Shown: one piece after another, positions 1-7,713 of the stretch
Numbering within the stretch: the stretch's first letter is position 1
How the letters are laid out: each line of letters begins with the position of its first letter
DNA from: Paenibacillus piscarius
GTDB taxonomy: Bacteria; Bacillota; Bacilli; Paenibacillales; Paenibacillaceae
DNA length: 64,000 bases
NCBI RefSeq assembly: GCF_022234545.1
Contig: NZ_JAIEUI010000006.1
Span: 62,001-126,000 of the forward strand
Direction of reading: 5' to 3'
Position numbers and translations under genes: made by a program
Notes under the pieces: generated by a model
The model's input: the letters and a program-made list of their open reading frames with translations, nothing else
Told to the model about the DNA's origin: nothing
The model's database searches: none

Positions 1-434
1 AGCCAGGCGGGCCCCTGGATGCCAATAAGCTCAAGCAAATGATTCAACAACCCGTAGGTATCATTAAATATCCATTTCCAGAGCAGCGTAAGTGCGATGA
101 CCGAGCTGATCGTCGGCAGGAAAAACATCGTCCGGAAAAAGCGGATCCCCCGTATTTTCTGATTCAACGCGGTGGCAAAGCCCAATGAGCAGATCATGCC
201 AATCGGGATGCTTAGAGCGGAATAGAGCGTATTGCGCAACGTTTTCCAAAACAGCTCGTCCTGAACCAGCTTCACATAGTTGTCCCCTCCATTGAACACG
301 GGCGTCTGGTAGCCGCTATAATCCGTGAAGCTTACATAGACGGAATAGCTGAGCGGGATGAACGCAAACAGCAGGAATCCCAGGATGGGTGCGGCAACGA
401 ATGAATAAGCCCATAGATATTCCCTTCGTTTCAT
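1..434 (-). CDS. Sugar ABC transporter permease (MalF/UgpA type), partial
   Basis: This is the N-terminal part of an inner-membrane permease for carbohydrate uptake; the rest lies beyond the left edge of the window. The translation starts MKRREYLWAYSFVAAPILG and has a first membrane helix, then NTLYSALSIPIGM and RFFRTMFFLPTISSVIA, which are typical of MalF-family permeases just before and inside the conserved transmembrane domain. The start ATG overlaps the stop of the upstream binding-protein gene (ATGA), so the two are translationally coupled in one operon. The sugar cannot be told from this fragment. Confidence 0.9.
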   Translation of the reverse strand, partial: MKRREYLWAYSFVAAPILGFLLFAFIPLSYSVYVSFTDYSGYQTPVFNGGDNYVKLVQDELFWKTLRNTLYSALSIPIGMICSLGFATALNQKIRGIRFFRTMFFLPTISSVIALTLLWKWIFNDTYGLLNHLLELIGIQGPAW

Positions 435-1771
435 TTGAACAGACCAGCATTGCCCTCTTTGATGGCTGCATCTATTTTGGGCTTCAGCTCATTTAAGACA
501 TCCGCTGCGGATTTCTTGCCTTCCCACATCGGGGCGAGCCCTTGGGCGAGCAGATCATACCACTTGGCGTTCGGCAGGGCCGTCCATGGTCCGGACACTT
601 CTTTTTCCACCGCCTTGATGAACACCTCGGCGTGCTCCGGCTTCTGGCCCGGCTGCAGGAAGACATCGGTAGAGGCCATGGACTTGAAGCTTGGGATGGA
701 GAAGCCCATCAGGGATTGCTCCTTCTGCCCTTCCGGTCCGCCAAGATACTCCACTAATTTGTAAGCCGCTTCCACATGCTTCGTCTTGCTGTAGATAGAC
801 AGTCCGACCGAACCGCTGATTCCGCCCCAGTCCTTGCCGGACAGCGGGGCAACATCCCAGTCAAAGCCCAGCTTGCGGAATTCCGGCACCATCCAGCGGC
901 CGCTGACCATCATCGCCAGCTTGCCTGTCTTGAACATCTCACTGTCGTTCAGATCCTTGAGCGCAGAAGAGCTTGGCACGACTCCATGTTTGTTGGTAAG
1001 GTCCGCAGCAAACTGCAGGGCATCGATGGTCTCCTGGCTGTTGCCTACGAATTCCTGTTTGTTGTCACTGAGGAAGCTGCCGCCGTGTGCCAGCACGAAG
1101 TCCTCCCACCAGACCGGTCCCATACCATACTGTGTGGTCTTGCCATCCTTGCTGACCGTCAGCTTCTTAGCCGTATCCAGCAGCTGCTCCATGGACATCG
1201 GCGTCTCTGCGGACAGGAAGGGCACATTCATTTTGGTAAAAATATCCTTGTTGTAGTACAGCACGTGAGGACCGATATCCTTAGGCAGCGCATACAGCTC
1301 ACCTTGCCCATTCGCCGAGCCGTCATAGCGGTAACGGTCAAGGCCCGACGCCCACATGTCGGCGGTATCAATGCTGCTCTTCTTCACCAATTCCTCAATA
1401 GGCAGCAGCAGACCCTGGCTGACCCAGCGGCCAAAGTCACCGTCCGGCACATACAGGACATCGGGGGCATTGCCTCCGGCCAGAATCGTATTCATCTTGC
1501 CTACATAATCCCCTGAGGGGATGTGCAGATAATCGACTTTAATGCCGGGGTTCGCCTTCTCGAAGGATTGAATCAGCTTGGTAAATACCTCCTTCTCCGA
1601 CGGATCGCCCCACCCGGCGAACTGAATCTTAACCTGCCCTTCGGCGTCAGGGTTATTTCCGGCTTCCGCCTCCTTCTTGCTGTTACCACACCCGGCCAGC
1701 CCGCCGGTAAGCAGTGCCACGGATAGGGACAAGAGCAGAGCCTTGCCGGCATTTCTTTTCGGTACATTCAT
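431..1771 (-). CDS. Carbohydrate ABC transporter substrate-binding lipoprotein
   Basis: A 446-residue extracellular family 1 solute-binding protein that captures a sugar and delivers it to the membrane permease encoded next. The N-terminus has a positively charged stretch, a hydrophobic core and a lipobox ending LAGC at about residue 28, followed by a hydrophilic linker, so it should be a lipoprotein. The body shows the family pattern: IQFAGWGDPSEKEV, then FEKANPGIKVDYLHIPSGDY, NAPDVLYVPD and GISGSVGLSIYSKTKHVEAA. Its length is normal for the family. It is first in an operon with the permease at the left edge. A cre-like dyad lies upstream, which fits catabolite control. The ligand is unknown. 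Confidence 0.93.
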   Translation of the reverse strand: MNVPKRNAGKALLLSLSVALLTGGLAGCGNSKKEAEAGNNPDAEGQVKIQFAGWGDPSEKEVFTKLIQSFEKANPGIKVDYLHIPSGDYVGKMNTILAGGNAPDVLYVPDGDFGRWVSQGLLLPIEELVKKSSIDTADMWASGLDRYRYDGSANGQGELYALPKDIGPHVLYYNKDIFTKMNVPFLSAETPMSMEQLLDTAKKLTVSKDGKTTQYGMGPVWWEDFVLAHGGSFLSDNKQEFVGNSQETIDALQFAADLTNKHGVVPSSSALKDLNDSEMFKTGKLAMMVSGRWMVPEFRKLGFDWDVAPLSGKDWGGISGSVGLSIYSKTKHVEAAYKLVEYLGGPEGQKEQSLMGFSIPSFKSMASTDVFLQPGQKPEHAEVFIKAVEKEVSGPWTALPNAKWYDLLAQGLAPMWEGKKSAADVLNELKPKIDAAIKEGNAGLFK

Positions 1772-1848
1772 TTGAATTCGACACCCCTTAACGATTGATG
1801 TATTCCCTGCTCCTTAATTATTAGGGGAGGCGCTGTCCGGAACAATTG

Positions 1849-1898
1849 TGAAAACGCTTTAGTTTATAGCCAAAAAAATCTTAACTAAAAGCGTTTTC
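1849..1898. promoter_or_regulatory. cre-like inverted repeat upstream of the sugar importer
   Basis: Two arms, GAAAACGCTTTAGTT (1850-1864) and its near-exact reverse complement (1883-1898, one extra A), flank an 18-bp spacer. The left arm, read from 1849 as TGAAAACGCTTTAG, differs from the Gram-positive cre consensus TGWAARCGYTWNCW at one position. This suggests CcpA control, or paired half-sites for a LacI-type or AraC-type regulator. The position is between the importer operon and the end of the araC-like gene. The assignment is inferred from consensus only. Confidence 0.55.
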
Positions 1899-1903
1899 GA
1901 CGG

Positions 1904-1936
1904 TCAAAAAAATAACCACTCCTAAGAGTGGTTATT
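1904..1936 (-). terminator. Rho-independent terminator of the AraC gene
   Basis: An 11-bp perfect stem (AATAACCACTC / GAGTGGTTATT) has a 4-nt loop that contains part of the TAG stop codon. On the minus strand it is followed by a run of T. The last codons of the regulator therefore form one arm of the hairpin. Confidence 0.85.
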
Positions 1937-2785
1937 CGTCAATGTCTGTTCAGCGGCTTTTTTACGCCATTCCAGGGGCGTGGCTCCCTCCGCTTTGACA
2001 AAAAAATGATAAAACCGGCTGGATGAAGTAAATCCGACCTCATGTGAAATGATCTCGACGGCCTTGTCCGTCTGCAGCAGCAGGCGCTTCGCTTCACGCA
2101 GGCGAAGATTGATCATATACTGCTTGGGCGAAATGCCCATCAGCTCTGTGAATTTCTTGCGCAGATTGCTTTCGGACAGAAAATACCGTGCAGCCAGCTC
2201 GCTCACCGTAAGCTGGGTATGATAGCCGGCATGGATCTCCTTCAATACCTCCTGGATGGTGAGCTGATCATCTAAGACATGGGGCATTCGCATGGTCACT
2301 CTGTTCCGCTGGAACAGCAGCAGGATCGTCTCCATGGCTACCCGCATTAAGACATAGGAATCTGCATCATAACTGTCTAATTTCCATTCCTTCTCCAGCT
2401 GAAGGAGGCTGATCTCCGCCCAGCGCATATCCTCTTCACTGAGATAGGCACTGCGGATGCGGTCCTGCTCCCGTTCCGCGTTATGAAACAGATACTGGCA
2501 GTATGCCGGCAGCTTGTCATGATAGAAATGTATAGAGATCCCCTGCCACGGCTCGGTACAGACAAAACCGTGGTGAAGCCGGGACGGGATCAGAATAAGA
2601 TCCCCTTTGGACACCTTGATATTCTGGTCCAGCGAGCTGTAATACCCTTCCCCCTCCAAAATAAGAGTCAGTTCATCATATTCATGGGAATGCGACATAA
2701 ACAGGCCTTCACCCTTCTCCGCCTGGAAGGTATGGGGCATAAAACGCTCCATGCTGATTACGAAGTTTTTAGTATCATTGTGCAT
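1922..2785 (-). CDS. AraC family transcriptional regulator with cupin domain
   Basis: About 287 residues. The N-terminal half is a cupin-like sensor (MSHSHEYDELTLILEGEGYY, GDLILIPSRLHHGF). The C-terminal ~100 residues carry two helix-turn-helix motifs of the AraC/XylS type (SELAARYFLSESNLRKKF and AVEIISHEVGFTSSSRFYHF). I chose the ATG at 2785 (MHNDTKNF) because AAAGGGGAGT lies directly upstream at good spacing; the longer reading frame upstream has no ribosome binding site. It is transcribed in the same direction as the sugar importer and is a plausible regulator of it, as usual for AraC genes next to carbohydrate transporters. This link is inferred. Confidence 0.9.
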   Translation of the reverse strand: MHNDTKNFVISMERFMPHTFQAEKGEGLFMSHSHEYDELTLILEGEGYYSSLDQNIKVSKGDLILIPSRLHHGFVCTEPWQGISIHFYHDKLPAYCQYLFHNAEREQDRIRSAYLSEEDMRWAEISLLQLEKEWKLDSYDADSYVLMRVAMETILLLFQRNRVTMRMPHVLDDQLTIQEVLKEIHAGYHTQLTVSELAARYFLSESNLRKKFTELMGISPKQYMINLRLREAKRLLLQTDKAVEIISHEVGFTSSSRFYHFFVKAEGATPLEWRKKAAEQTLTNNHS

Positions 2786-2909
2786 TGTATACTCCCCTTT
2801 GTTCGATACATGAGTATATTTTAGCATGAACATAGATTTGGGAGAGAGGGGAGTGTATGTAAGTTCTCTAGCGGAGTAATACCCAATCAGTCCCAGGGCA
2901 CCGGGGAGC

Positions 2910-3062
2910 ATTGTTGCACATTTTGCAAGATTTCTCTTTAACCGTTACTGGCTGCGGTACATTGTTGCATTATTTGCACAAATTCCGGAGCAGAGAGCCA
3001 ATTAGCGCTGGATTTGTTGCATTTCGTGCAGGATTTCTTTTGAAAAGTTACAGGCTGTTGAG
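2910..3062. repeat. Three 51-bp tandem repeats (intergenic)
   Basis: Three degenerate units begin at 2910, 2961 and 3012, exactly 51 bp apart. Each opens ATTGTTGCA or ATTTGTTGCA and is followed within 12 bases by TTGCA, TTGCAC or GTGCAG and then an A/T-rich AGATTTC-like stretch, so each unit contains a small imperfect dyad (TTGCA ... TGCAA). The rest of each unit has diverged. The array fills much of the gap between the AraC gene and the pheromone terminator and has no supported coding sequence. It resembles a minisatellite-like intergenic repeat. Confidence 0.7.
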
Positions 3063-3075
3063 CATGGGGGGCAAA

Positions 3076-3108
3076 TCAAAAAGACTCTATCTTAACGACA
3101 GAGTCTTT
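3076..3108 (-). terminator. Terminator of the first pheromone gene
   Basis: Perfect 9-bp stem AAAGACTCT / AGAGTCTTT with an 11-nt loop. The minus strand continues with a short T run, as expected for intrinsic termination about 40 bp after the pheromone stop codon. Confidence 0.8.
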
Positions 3109-3145
3109 CCATAATAAAGATAGAAATTCATTCTTCTCAAACAAG

Positions 3146-3295
3146 TCAGTGGCCCATACCGTGGCTATTGGTTGTCACTGTTGGGGCCTGAAGTGTAGTG
3201 ATTTCCTCGGCGCTGGCGGCAGTCAAAATGGTTAATGAGCTAATCAGCAATACGGTTGTCAATAACAAAAGCTTCTTTTTCATCATTTTCATCAT
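3146..3295 (-). CDS. Phr/AloP-like secreted signalling peptide precursor (C-terminus SHGMGH)
   Basis: A 49-residue ORF too short for routine gene calling. It begins MMKMMKKKLLLLTTVLLISS, a lysine-rich n-region followed by a hydrophobic core, then an alanine-rich cleavage region (TAASA) and a polar tail ending TTNSHGMGH. GAAGGGGAGTTCA sits just before the first ATG. The gene starts inside the 3' end of the TPR receptor gene (56-nt overlap, different frame) and is followed by a terminator. This is the layout of Rap-Phr and of the Paenibacillus AloR-AloP pairs, in which a C-terminal hexapeptide is the exported signal. As I recall, one mature AloP in P. polymyxa is SHGRGG, very close to SHGMGH here. 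The mature product is inferred. Confidence 0.8.
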   Translation of the reverse strand: MMKMMKKKLLLLTTVLLISSLTILTAASAEEITTLQAPTVTTNSHGMGH

Positions 3296-4088
3296 TGAAC
3301 TCCCCTTCTAGAATATTTCGCATAATTGCATGATACTCTTGTAGCTGTGAAATATTGGCCTCTGCTCTAACAAGCTCATAAAAAGCAATGGCTTTTCTAA
3401 AGCCTGCTCTATCGGATAGTTTACCACTTAATACGATATTTTCCAGTGTTAGGTTTATTGCAATAGCTGACTTCCCCCGTTTAAATAAGTAAACGGATAA
3501 CAAATGAATATATTCTATGTAGTACCTAACATCTACAGCAGGTGAGGTATCATCAGGCTTCTTAACTTCACTCTGCAGTTCCTCCAGTGCCCAGTCCACC
3601 TGGTAGTTGTATCTTAAAGCGGAGTCCAAAATATTTAACAAACCAGCGGTTAACTCTTCCCTAGCACCCTGCTTTAGAAATTTCACATATTCAGGCAATA
3701 TTTCCTCGTTTCCCTCAAGTAAGTCAAGTACGAAGGCGTTTGCTCTAGCGGTATTTTTATAGTATTCAATTTCTTTCAATGACTCTTCGTCATCAAGTTG
3801 AACCCAGCTCAACTCTGAATACTTTTCTATACACTGCCGGGCGTTATTGTAATCGCCAAGCTTTTGAAGAGCAATACCCTTCGCACAAAGACTAAACCCA
3901 TAGTAATACACTATAGAACGCCTTAATCTTTGGGCCTCAAATCCTTTGGGGGCTGTAGCATGTATTACTGCGATCATCCCAATAATCTTGTCAGATATAT
4001 CTATCATTGCTGTAAAATTGTCTAAGGTGAATGAAGCTTTTAGCATAGCTATTAAAGAGTCGGCATCCATACCATCAAGTTCCAACAA
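3240..4088 (-). CDS. TPR peptide receptor (Rap/AimR/AloR-like), N-terminally truncated
   Basis: A 282-residue, mostly helical protein. It aligns by eye with the C-terminal half of the intact receptor at 57878-59287: RRSIVYYYGFSLCAKGIA with GDYNNARQCIEKYSELSW here matches PFYYYILYAYLARATAS with GDYGRALSFVELYANTERW there. It therefore keeps the TPR region that would bind the peptide but lacks about the first 190 residues, including the helix-turn-helix. It starts at a TTG at 4088; an in-frame TAG lies two codons upstream and there is no room for the missing domain before the next gene. It is followed by an overlapping pheromone gene. It could be a decayed receptor or a short receptor acting by protein-protein binding, as Rap proteins do. 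Confidence 0.75.
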   Translation of the reverse strand: MLELDGMDADSLIAMLKASFTLDNFTAMIDISDKIIGMIAVIHATAPKGFEAQRLRRSIVYYYGFSLCAKGIALQKLGDYNNARQCIEKYSELSWVQLDDEESLKEIEYYKNTARANAFVLDLLEGNEEILPEYVKFLKQGAREELTAGLLNILDSALRYNYQVDWALEELQSEVKKPDDTSPAVDVRYYIEYIHLLSVYLFKRGKSAIAINLTLENIVLSGKLSDRAGFRKAIAFYELVRAEANISQLQEYHAIMRNILEGEFNDENDEKEAFVIDNRIAD

Positions 4089-4191
4089 CTCCTATTTCAC
4101 TCCTTACAGACCAATTTATTACAATGATAAATCTTTTCCATCCTATGGTCAATTAATTTGTTGGCTCTTAAATTGCCACTCCCCTCTTCAA

Positions 4192-4220
4192 CGAAAAAAA
4201 CCTGCAACTTGCGCAGGTTT
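4192..4220 (-). terminator. Terminator downstream of the metallo-hydrolase remnant
   Basis: Stem AAACCTGC / GCAGGTTT with a 7-nt loop, followed on the minus strand by a run of seven T. Confidence 0.85.
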
Positions 4221-4258
4221 CAAAGAGTTTAATCTCCTGTTTGTTCAATTTCAATCCT

Positions 4259-4750
4259 TCATCCGGCATTCACTATGTTCTGGAGACTTTCCTTGATCCG
4301 ATGAGTAGCTCCGTTGCCGTGATAGGTGATCACTTTTTTAATATCCAGCTCTACCAGCTTAGCAATCGACTTCAGCGCAGTAGGGTGATCCAACGTGTAG
4401 TATTTGTCACAGGACAGGAGCTTTCCGTCTTTTGAATTTAGTGCATCGCCGGCAATTAATGTTTGGCTTGGAATATGATAGAGCGACATATGATCTGGCG
4501 TGTGTCCTGGGGTAAAGACGACTTGAATGCCGCCGGCCAGAGGCAGAATGTCTCCATCCTTCAGAGCCGTATGAACGTGCACGGGCGGTGCAAAAGTTGT
4601 ACTTCTAACAAGCGGAATGGCACCCGTCAAATAGGGTACAGTCTCCTCATGTGCGAGCACCGTCAACTCATTCCCCCTGGCCTGAACTAGCTCCGGCAGA
4701 CTGCCAATGTGATCGCTGTCTTGATGCGTAATGATGATATGCGTCAGCTG
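4259..4750 (-). pseudogene. 5'-truncated metallo-beta-lactamase fold hydrolase
   Basis: The readable frame runs from THIIITHQDSDHIGSLPEL through FTPGHTPDHMSLYH and LIAGDAL to VITYHGNGATHR, which are successive metal-binding motifs of the MBL fold. The first strands and a start codon are missing: in frame, a TGA lies at 4751-4753 immediately before the metal-binding motif, and the DNA beyond belongs to the divergent VOC gene. A shorter translation from a TTG at 4666 would lack the main zinc motif. It is therefore a gene fragment with an intact 3' end and terminator. Confidence 0.75.
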
Positions 4751-4828
4751 TCAATGATATCGGGAGGTTCTGATGTGACATAATCAGGAGAATCATTTGA
4801 AAATATTGGACAAAGAGGTGTATGGAAC

Positions 4829-5245
4829 ATGGCATTAACGTCCGCATTCACAAGCCTCAACCTGCCTGTAAAAAACGTAGCACAATCGAAAGCGTTCTTC
4901 ACCGGACTTGGATTTGAGCTCAACCCGCAATATCCGGATAACGAGAATTCGGTAGCCATCCTAATCGGCGACAACCTGCAGGTCATGCTGATCCATCAAG
5001 CCTTCTTTAATACACTCACGGAGAAGGAAGCCGTCGATACGCGCAAGTATGCGCAGCTGACGATTGCTTTGGAATTCGAGAGCCGGGAAAAGGTCGATGA
5101 AATCGTGAATACCGCGCTCTCCTTAGGCGGAAAATTGCATGCTGAACCTGAAGATCATGGGTTTATGTATCATTGGGGCTTCGTGGATTTGGACGGCCAT
5201 CTGTGGGCGATTAACTGCATGAGCCAGGAAGCGGCACAGAATTGA
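4829..5245 (+). CDS. VOC (glyoxalase/bleomycin resistance) family protein
   Basis: A 138-residue protein with paired beta-alpha-beta-beta-beta modules. It starts with LNLPVKNVAQSKAFFTGLGF and ends with FVDLDGHLWAINCM, the usual second-module signature. An AGAGGTG site precedes the ATG. VOC proteins bind a divalent metal and act as lyases, dioxygenases or drug-binding proteins; the substrate here is unknown. It is a single-gene unit, starting close to the broken end of the MBL remnant and closed by a strong terminator. Confidence 0.88.
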   Translation: MALTSAFTSLNLPVKNVAQSKAFFTGLGFELNPQYPDNENSVAILIGDNLQVMLIHQAFFNTLTEKEAVDTRKYAQLTIALEFESREKVDEIVNTALSLGGKLHAEPEDHGFMYHWGFVDLDGHLWAINCMSQEAAQN

Positions 5246-5280
5246 GGCTAACGAAGAGTACGCTCGTACTATGTCTTCAA

Positions 5281-5321
5281 AAAAGAAAGACGCCGGGTAT
5301 CTTTCCAGGCGTCTTTCTTTT
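5281..5321. terminator. Bidirectional terminator between VOC and SRPBCC genes
   Basis: A perfect 14-bp stem AAAAGAAAGACGCC / GGCGTCTTTCTTTT with a 13-nt loop ends in T on one strand and in A on the other, so it can serve both convergent genes. Confidence 0.9.
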
Positions 5322-5326
5322 GATCA

Positions 5327-5752
5327 TTAGTTCTGTTCGGTATAAGCTTTGAAATTGTCCAGGATCGCTTGCCAGCCTGCTTGCTGGAGCTCGACGGGAT
5401 TGGCGTTTTCCGCATCAAATGTCTCGATGACCGTCGTCTTATCCCCCTGACCGATGAACGTAATCTCCACTTTTCTTCCGTCTTCTATGGTGTAGCTGAT
5501 CACCTCATGCGGATTCACGACATCGTACACGCCGCCAAAATCAAACCCCATGCTGCCATCCTTCGCCTCCATCCGTGTCAGAAAGGTGCCGCCAACGTGC
5601 AGATTGTTCTCGGCTCTCGGTGCATGCCAGTCTTCGGACGCCTGATTCCACTTGGTGATGTGATCCGGCTCTGTCCAGTAGCGCCATACCTTTTCGACGG
5701 GAGCTTGAACCACGGCTTGTACAGTTACTTTCGTCGGCTGCTTCTCTTCCAT
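5327..5752 (-). CDS. SRPBCC domain protein (AHSA1 family)
   Basis: About 141 residues with the START/Bet v1-like pattern of the AHSA1 family: VQAPVEKVWRYWTEPDHITKW near the N-terminus, GGTFLTRMEAKDG and FDFGGVYDVV in the middle, and a C-terminal helix ending GWQAILDNFKAY. I place the start at the ATG at 5752 (MEEKQPTK) because GAGAGG lies about 11 nt upstream; the GTG four codons earlier sits on top of the ribosome binding site. Such proteins bind hydrophobic ligands; no specific role can be assigned. Confidence 0.85.
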   Translation of the reverse strand: MEEKQPTKVTVQAVVQAPVEKVWRYWTEPDHITKWNQASEDWHAPRAENNLHVGGTFLTRMEAKDGSMGFDFGGVYDVVNPHEVISYTIEDGRKVEITFIGQGDKTTVIETFDAENANPVELQQAGWQAILDNFKAYTEQN

Positions 5753-5812
5753 TTCAATAGACACCTCTCTCAGTTGTTTGGATGTTCATATTATAATAAC
5801 ATAGTAACATAA

Positions 5813-6778
5813 TTATTCGGGCAGTCCGTGAAAAGAATTCCCCCGTGTCAGGCTCTGACTCTGATCGGCCCAGCGGATCGGAAGCGAACGGGAGGTGAAG
5901 ATGTCGGGCCCGTCCGATACCTGAAAATGCAAGTGTGCTTCACTGGAGTTCCCTGAATTACCGAGATGTCCGATGAGTTCTCCCTGCTTAACGTGTTCCC
6001 CTTTTTTGACGGCTACGCTGCCTTGCTTGATGTGTGCTGTTATGCTGTGCTCCCCGTTTCCATGATCAATGACCACGACATTCCCTTCCGGTGCTTCAGC
6101 GTTCATCACGCCCGGCGTATTATCCGGGATGTCATTTTTGACTTCAACCACCTTGCCGTCTGCTGCTGCATAGAGCGGTTCGCCAAAAGCATAATAGTCC
6201 TCATTATCCTTTCCATCACCCTGATAGCTGGAAGCATCCTGTGTGCGGATAATGTCGAGTGCGTAACGCTGGGTTTCATGAGCATAATGATAGTTGGATA
6301 ACACATCGTTCCCGCCCCAGAACACAAACCATTCGCCCTTCAGCGGGAACTGGAATGTAGTCTTAGTCAACGCCTTATCCGTTGCGTCATGCCTCTCCAG
6401 CGGCTGAATAAGCAGCCCTGCAATCTGGTGATCTTCGGTAAAAGAGGCTTGAATCCCCTTCGTCCCCGTCTGATCCTTCCACGAAACATCAACCAGTTTG
6501 TTCAGTTTAACTTCCGTAACCTTGTTCCATGAAGTAACGCCTTCCATAAAGCTGTCGGCAGTCGACTTGAATTCGTCCAGCGATATGATTCCCTGCAGCT
6601 CCGGGCTCATCTGCTTGTAGATGTTCTCCTTCGATCCCTTCATTAAGGTATCCATGAAATTGTCAGGTGTAATCTCTTGTGGTTCAGAGGCTTCCGGGGT
6701 GCTGCAGGCAGACAATATCACACACATGCCAAGCGCTGCGGCAAGCCCCTTCCAGCTTTTCGAATATACTCTAGTCAT
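5813..6778 (-). CDS. M23 family metallopeptidase, lipoprotein
   Basis: A 321-residue predicted lipoprotein with lipobox LSAC at about residue 25. Residues ~40-150 resemble a DUF3887-like accessory domain (QMSPELQGIISLDEF). The C-terminal half is a LytM/M23 domain: HETQRYALDI holds the zinc His and Asp, YAAADGKVVEV and VIDHGNGEHSITAHI follow, then GNSGNSSEAHLHFQV with the catalytic HxH. It would cut peptide cross-links in peptidoglycan or act as a degenerate activator at the outer face of the membrane. It is transcribed away from the adjacent two-component system with a ~200-bp gap. Confidence 0.9.
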   Translation of the reverse strand: MTRVYSKSWKGLAAALGMCVILSACSTPEASEPQEITPDNFMDTLMKGSKENIYKQMSPELQGIISLDEFKSTADSFMEGVTSWNKVTEVKLNKLVDVSWKDQTGTKGIQASFTEDHQIAGLLIQPLERHDATDKALTKTTFQFPLKGEWFVFWGGNDVLSNYHYAHETQRYALDIIRTQDASSYQGDGKDNEDYYAFGEPLYAAADGKVVEVKNDIPDNTPGVMNAEAPEGNVVVIDHGNGEHSITAHIKQGSVAVKKGEHVKQGELIGHLGNSGNSSEAHLHFQVSDGPDIFTSRSLPIRWADQSQSLTRGNSFHGLPE

Positions 6779-6987
6779 TTCCCTGCACTCCTTTGTCAGA
6801 ACGATATCTTTCCAGTCCAGTGTACGAAATCAATCTTATCTGCCGTCTAACCCACTCTTACGTCTATCTTAACTTTGCGGCGTGTTCTATCTCCAAAATT
6901 AAGCATCCGTTAAGGTTACCGGCACGCATCACAGTGTTTCAGAATGGTATGATACTTATATCAAAAGCTGGGAGGCTCTATTTCGTC

Positions 6988-7713
6988 ATGGATGAAGTTT
7001 CAATCTTGCTTGTTGATGATGAACAGGCGATTCTGCATATGCTCCGAACGGTATTGCTCAAGGAGCAATTCCTGGATATTGATACGGTCACTACCGGTGA
7101 AGAGGCGATTGCTGCCTGTGAAAAGAAAACCTATCACTGCATCGTGCTGGACGTGATGCTTCCCGGGCGGAGCGGGCTGGAAATCTGCCCTTTTCTTCGG
7201 CAAATGACCGATGCCCCTATCCTCTTTCTGACTGCGAAAACCACTGATTATGACAAGCTGACCGGCTTCGCCGTTGGCGGAGACGATTATGTCGTTAAGC
7301 CCTTTAACCCGCTGGAGGTAGTCGCACGGATCAAATCCCTGCTGAGACGATATTTGCCCAGACAGACGGAAGCAGAGCAACTGCCGCAGGAAGGGATCTA
7401 TGATTTTGGCCGTTTTCAGGTCATAGAGCCAGCCGGTGAACTCAGAGTCGAAGGTCAACCCGTGAGCTGCCCGGCGCTGGTGTATCAGTTGCTGCTGTAC
7501 TTTTGCAAACATCCGAATCGGATCTTTACCAAGTCTGAATTGTATGAGCGGGTCTGGGGATCGGAGGCTATTTCGGATGACAACACCGTCATGGTGCATA
7601 TTCACCGGATTCGTGAGCGTATTGAGGCAGATCCGTCCAACCCTGAACTATTAGTGAACGTTCGCGGGCTAGGGTATAAGCTCATTCAGTCCGACACGGG
7701 GCCCGGGCGATGA
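6988..7713 (+). CDS. OmpR family response regulator
   Basis: A 241-residue regulator. The receiver domain starts MDEVSILLVDDE with phospho-acceptor D55 (CIVLDVMLPG) and the conserved switch Lys in DDYVVKPF. The C-terminal winged helix ends RERIEADPSNPELLVNVRGLGYKL. The ATG at 6988 is preceded by GGGAGG with a rather long 12-nt spacing; the ORF upstream of it is not similar to receiver domains. Its stop overlaps the start of the histidine kinase (ATGA), so the pair is co-translated. The target genes are unknown. Confidence 0.93.
   Translation: MDEVSILLVDDEQAILHMLRTVLLKEQFLDIDTVTTGEEAIAACEKKTYHCIVLDVMLPGRSGLEICPFLRQMTDAPILFLTAKTTDYDKLTGFAVGGDDYVVKPFNPLEVVARIKSLLRRYLPRQTEAEQLPQEGIYDFGRFQVIEPAGELRVEGQPVSCPALVYQLLLYFCKHPNRIFTKSELYERVWGSEAISDDNTVMVHIHRIRERIEADPSNPELLVNVRGLGYKLIQSDTGPGR

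Noticed and set aside
776..1516. Long plus-strand ORF (246 codons) inside the sugar-binding protein gene
   Set aside because: It lies wholly antisense to a well supported gene, has no ribosome site and its product resembles no protein family.
2910..3062. CRISPR-like array
   Set aside because: Only three units, the repeats are degenerate and there are no unique spacers or cas genes; a tandem repeat explains it better.
4259..4666. Short but functional metallo-hydrolase from the TTG at 4666
   Set aside because: It would lack the THQDSDH metal-binding motif that lies in frame just upstream before a stop.
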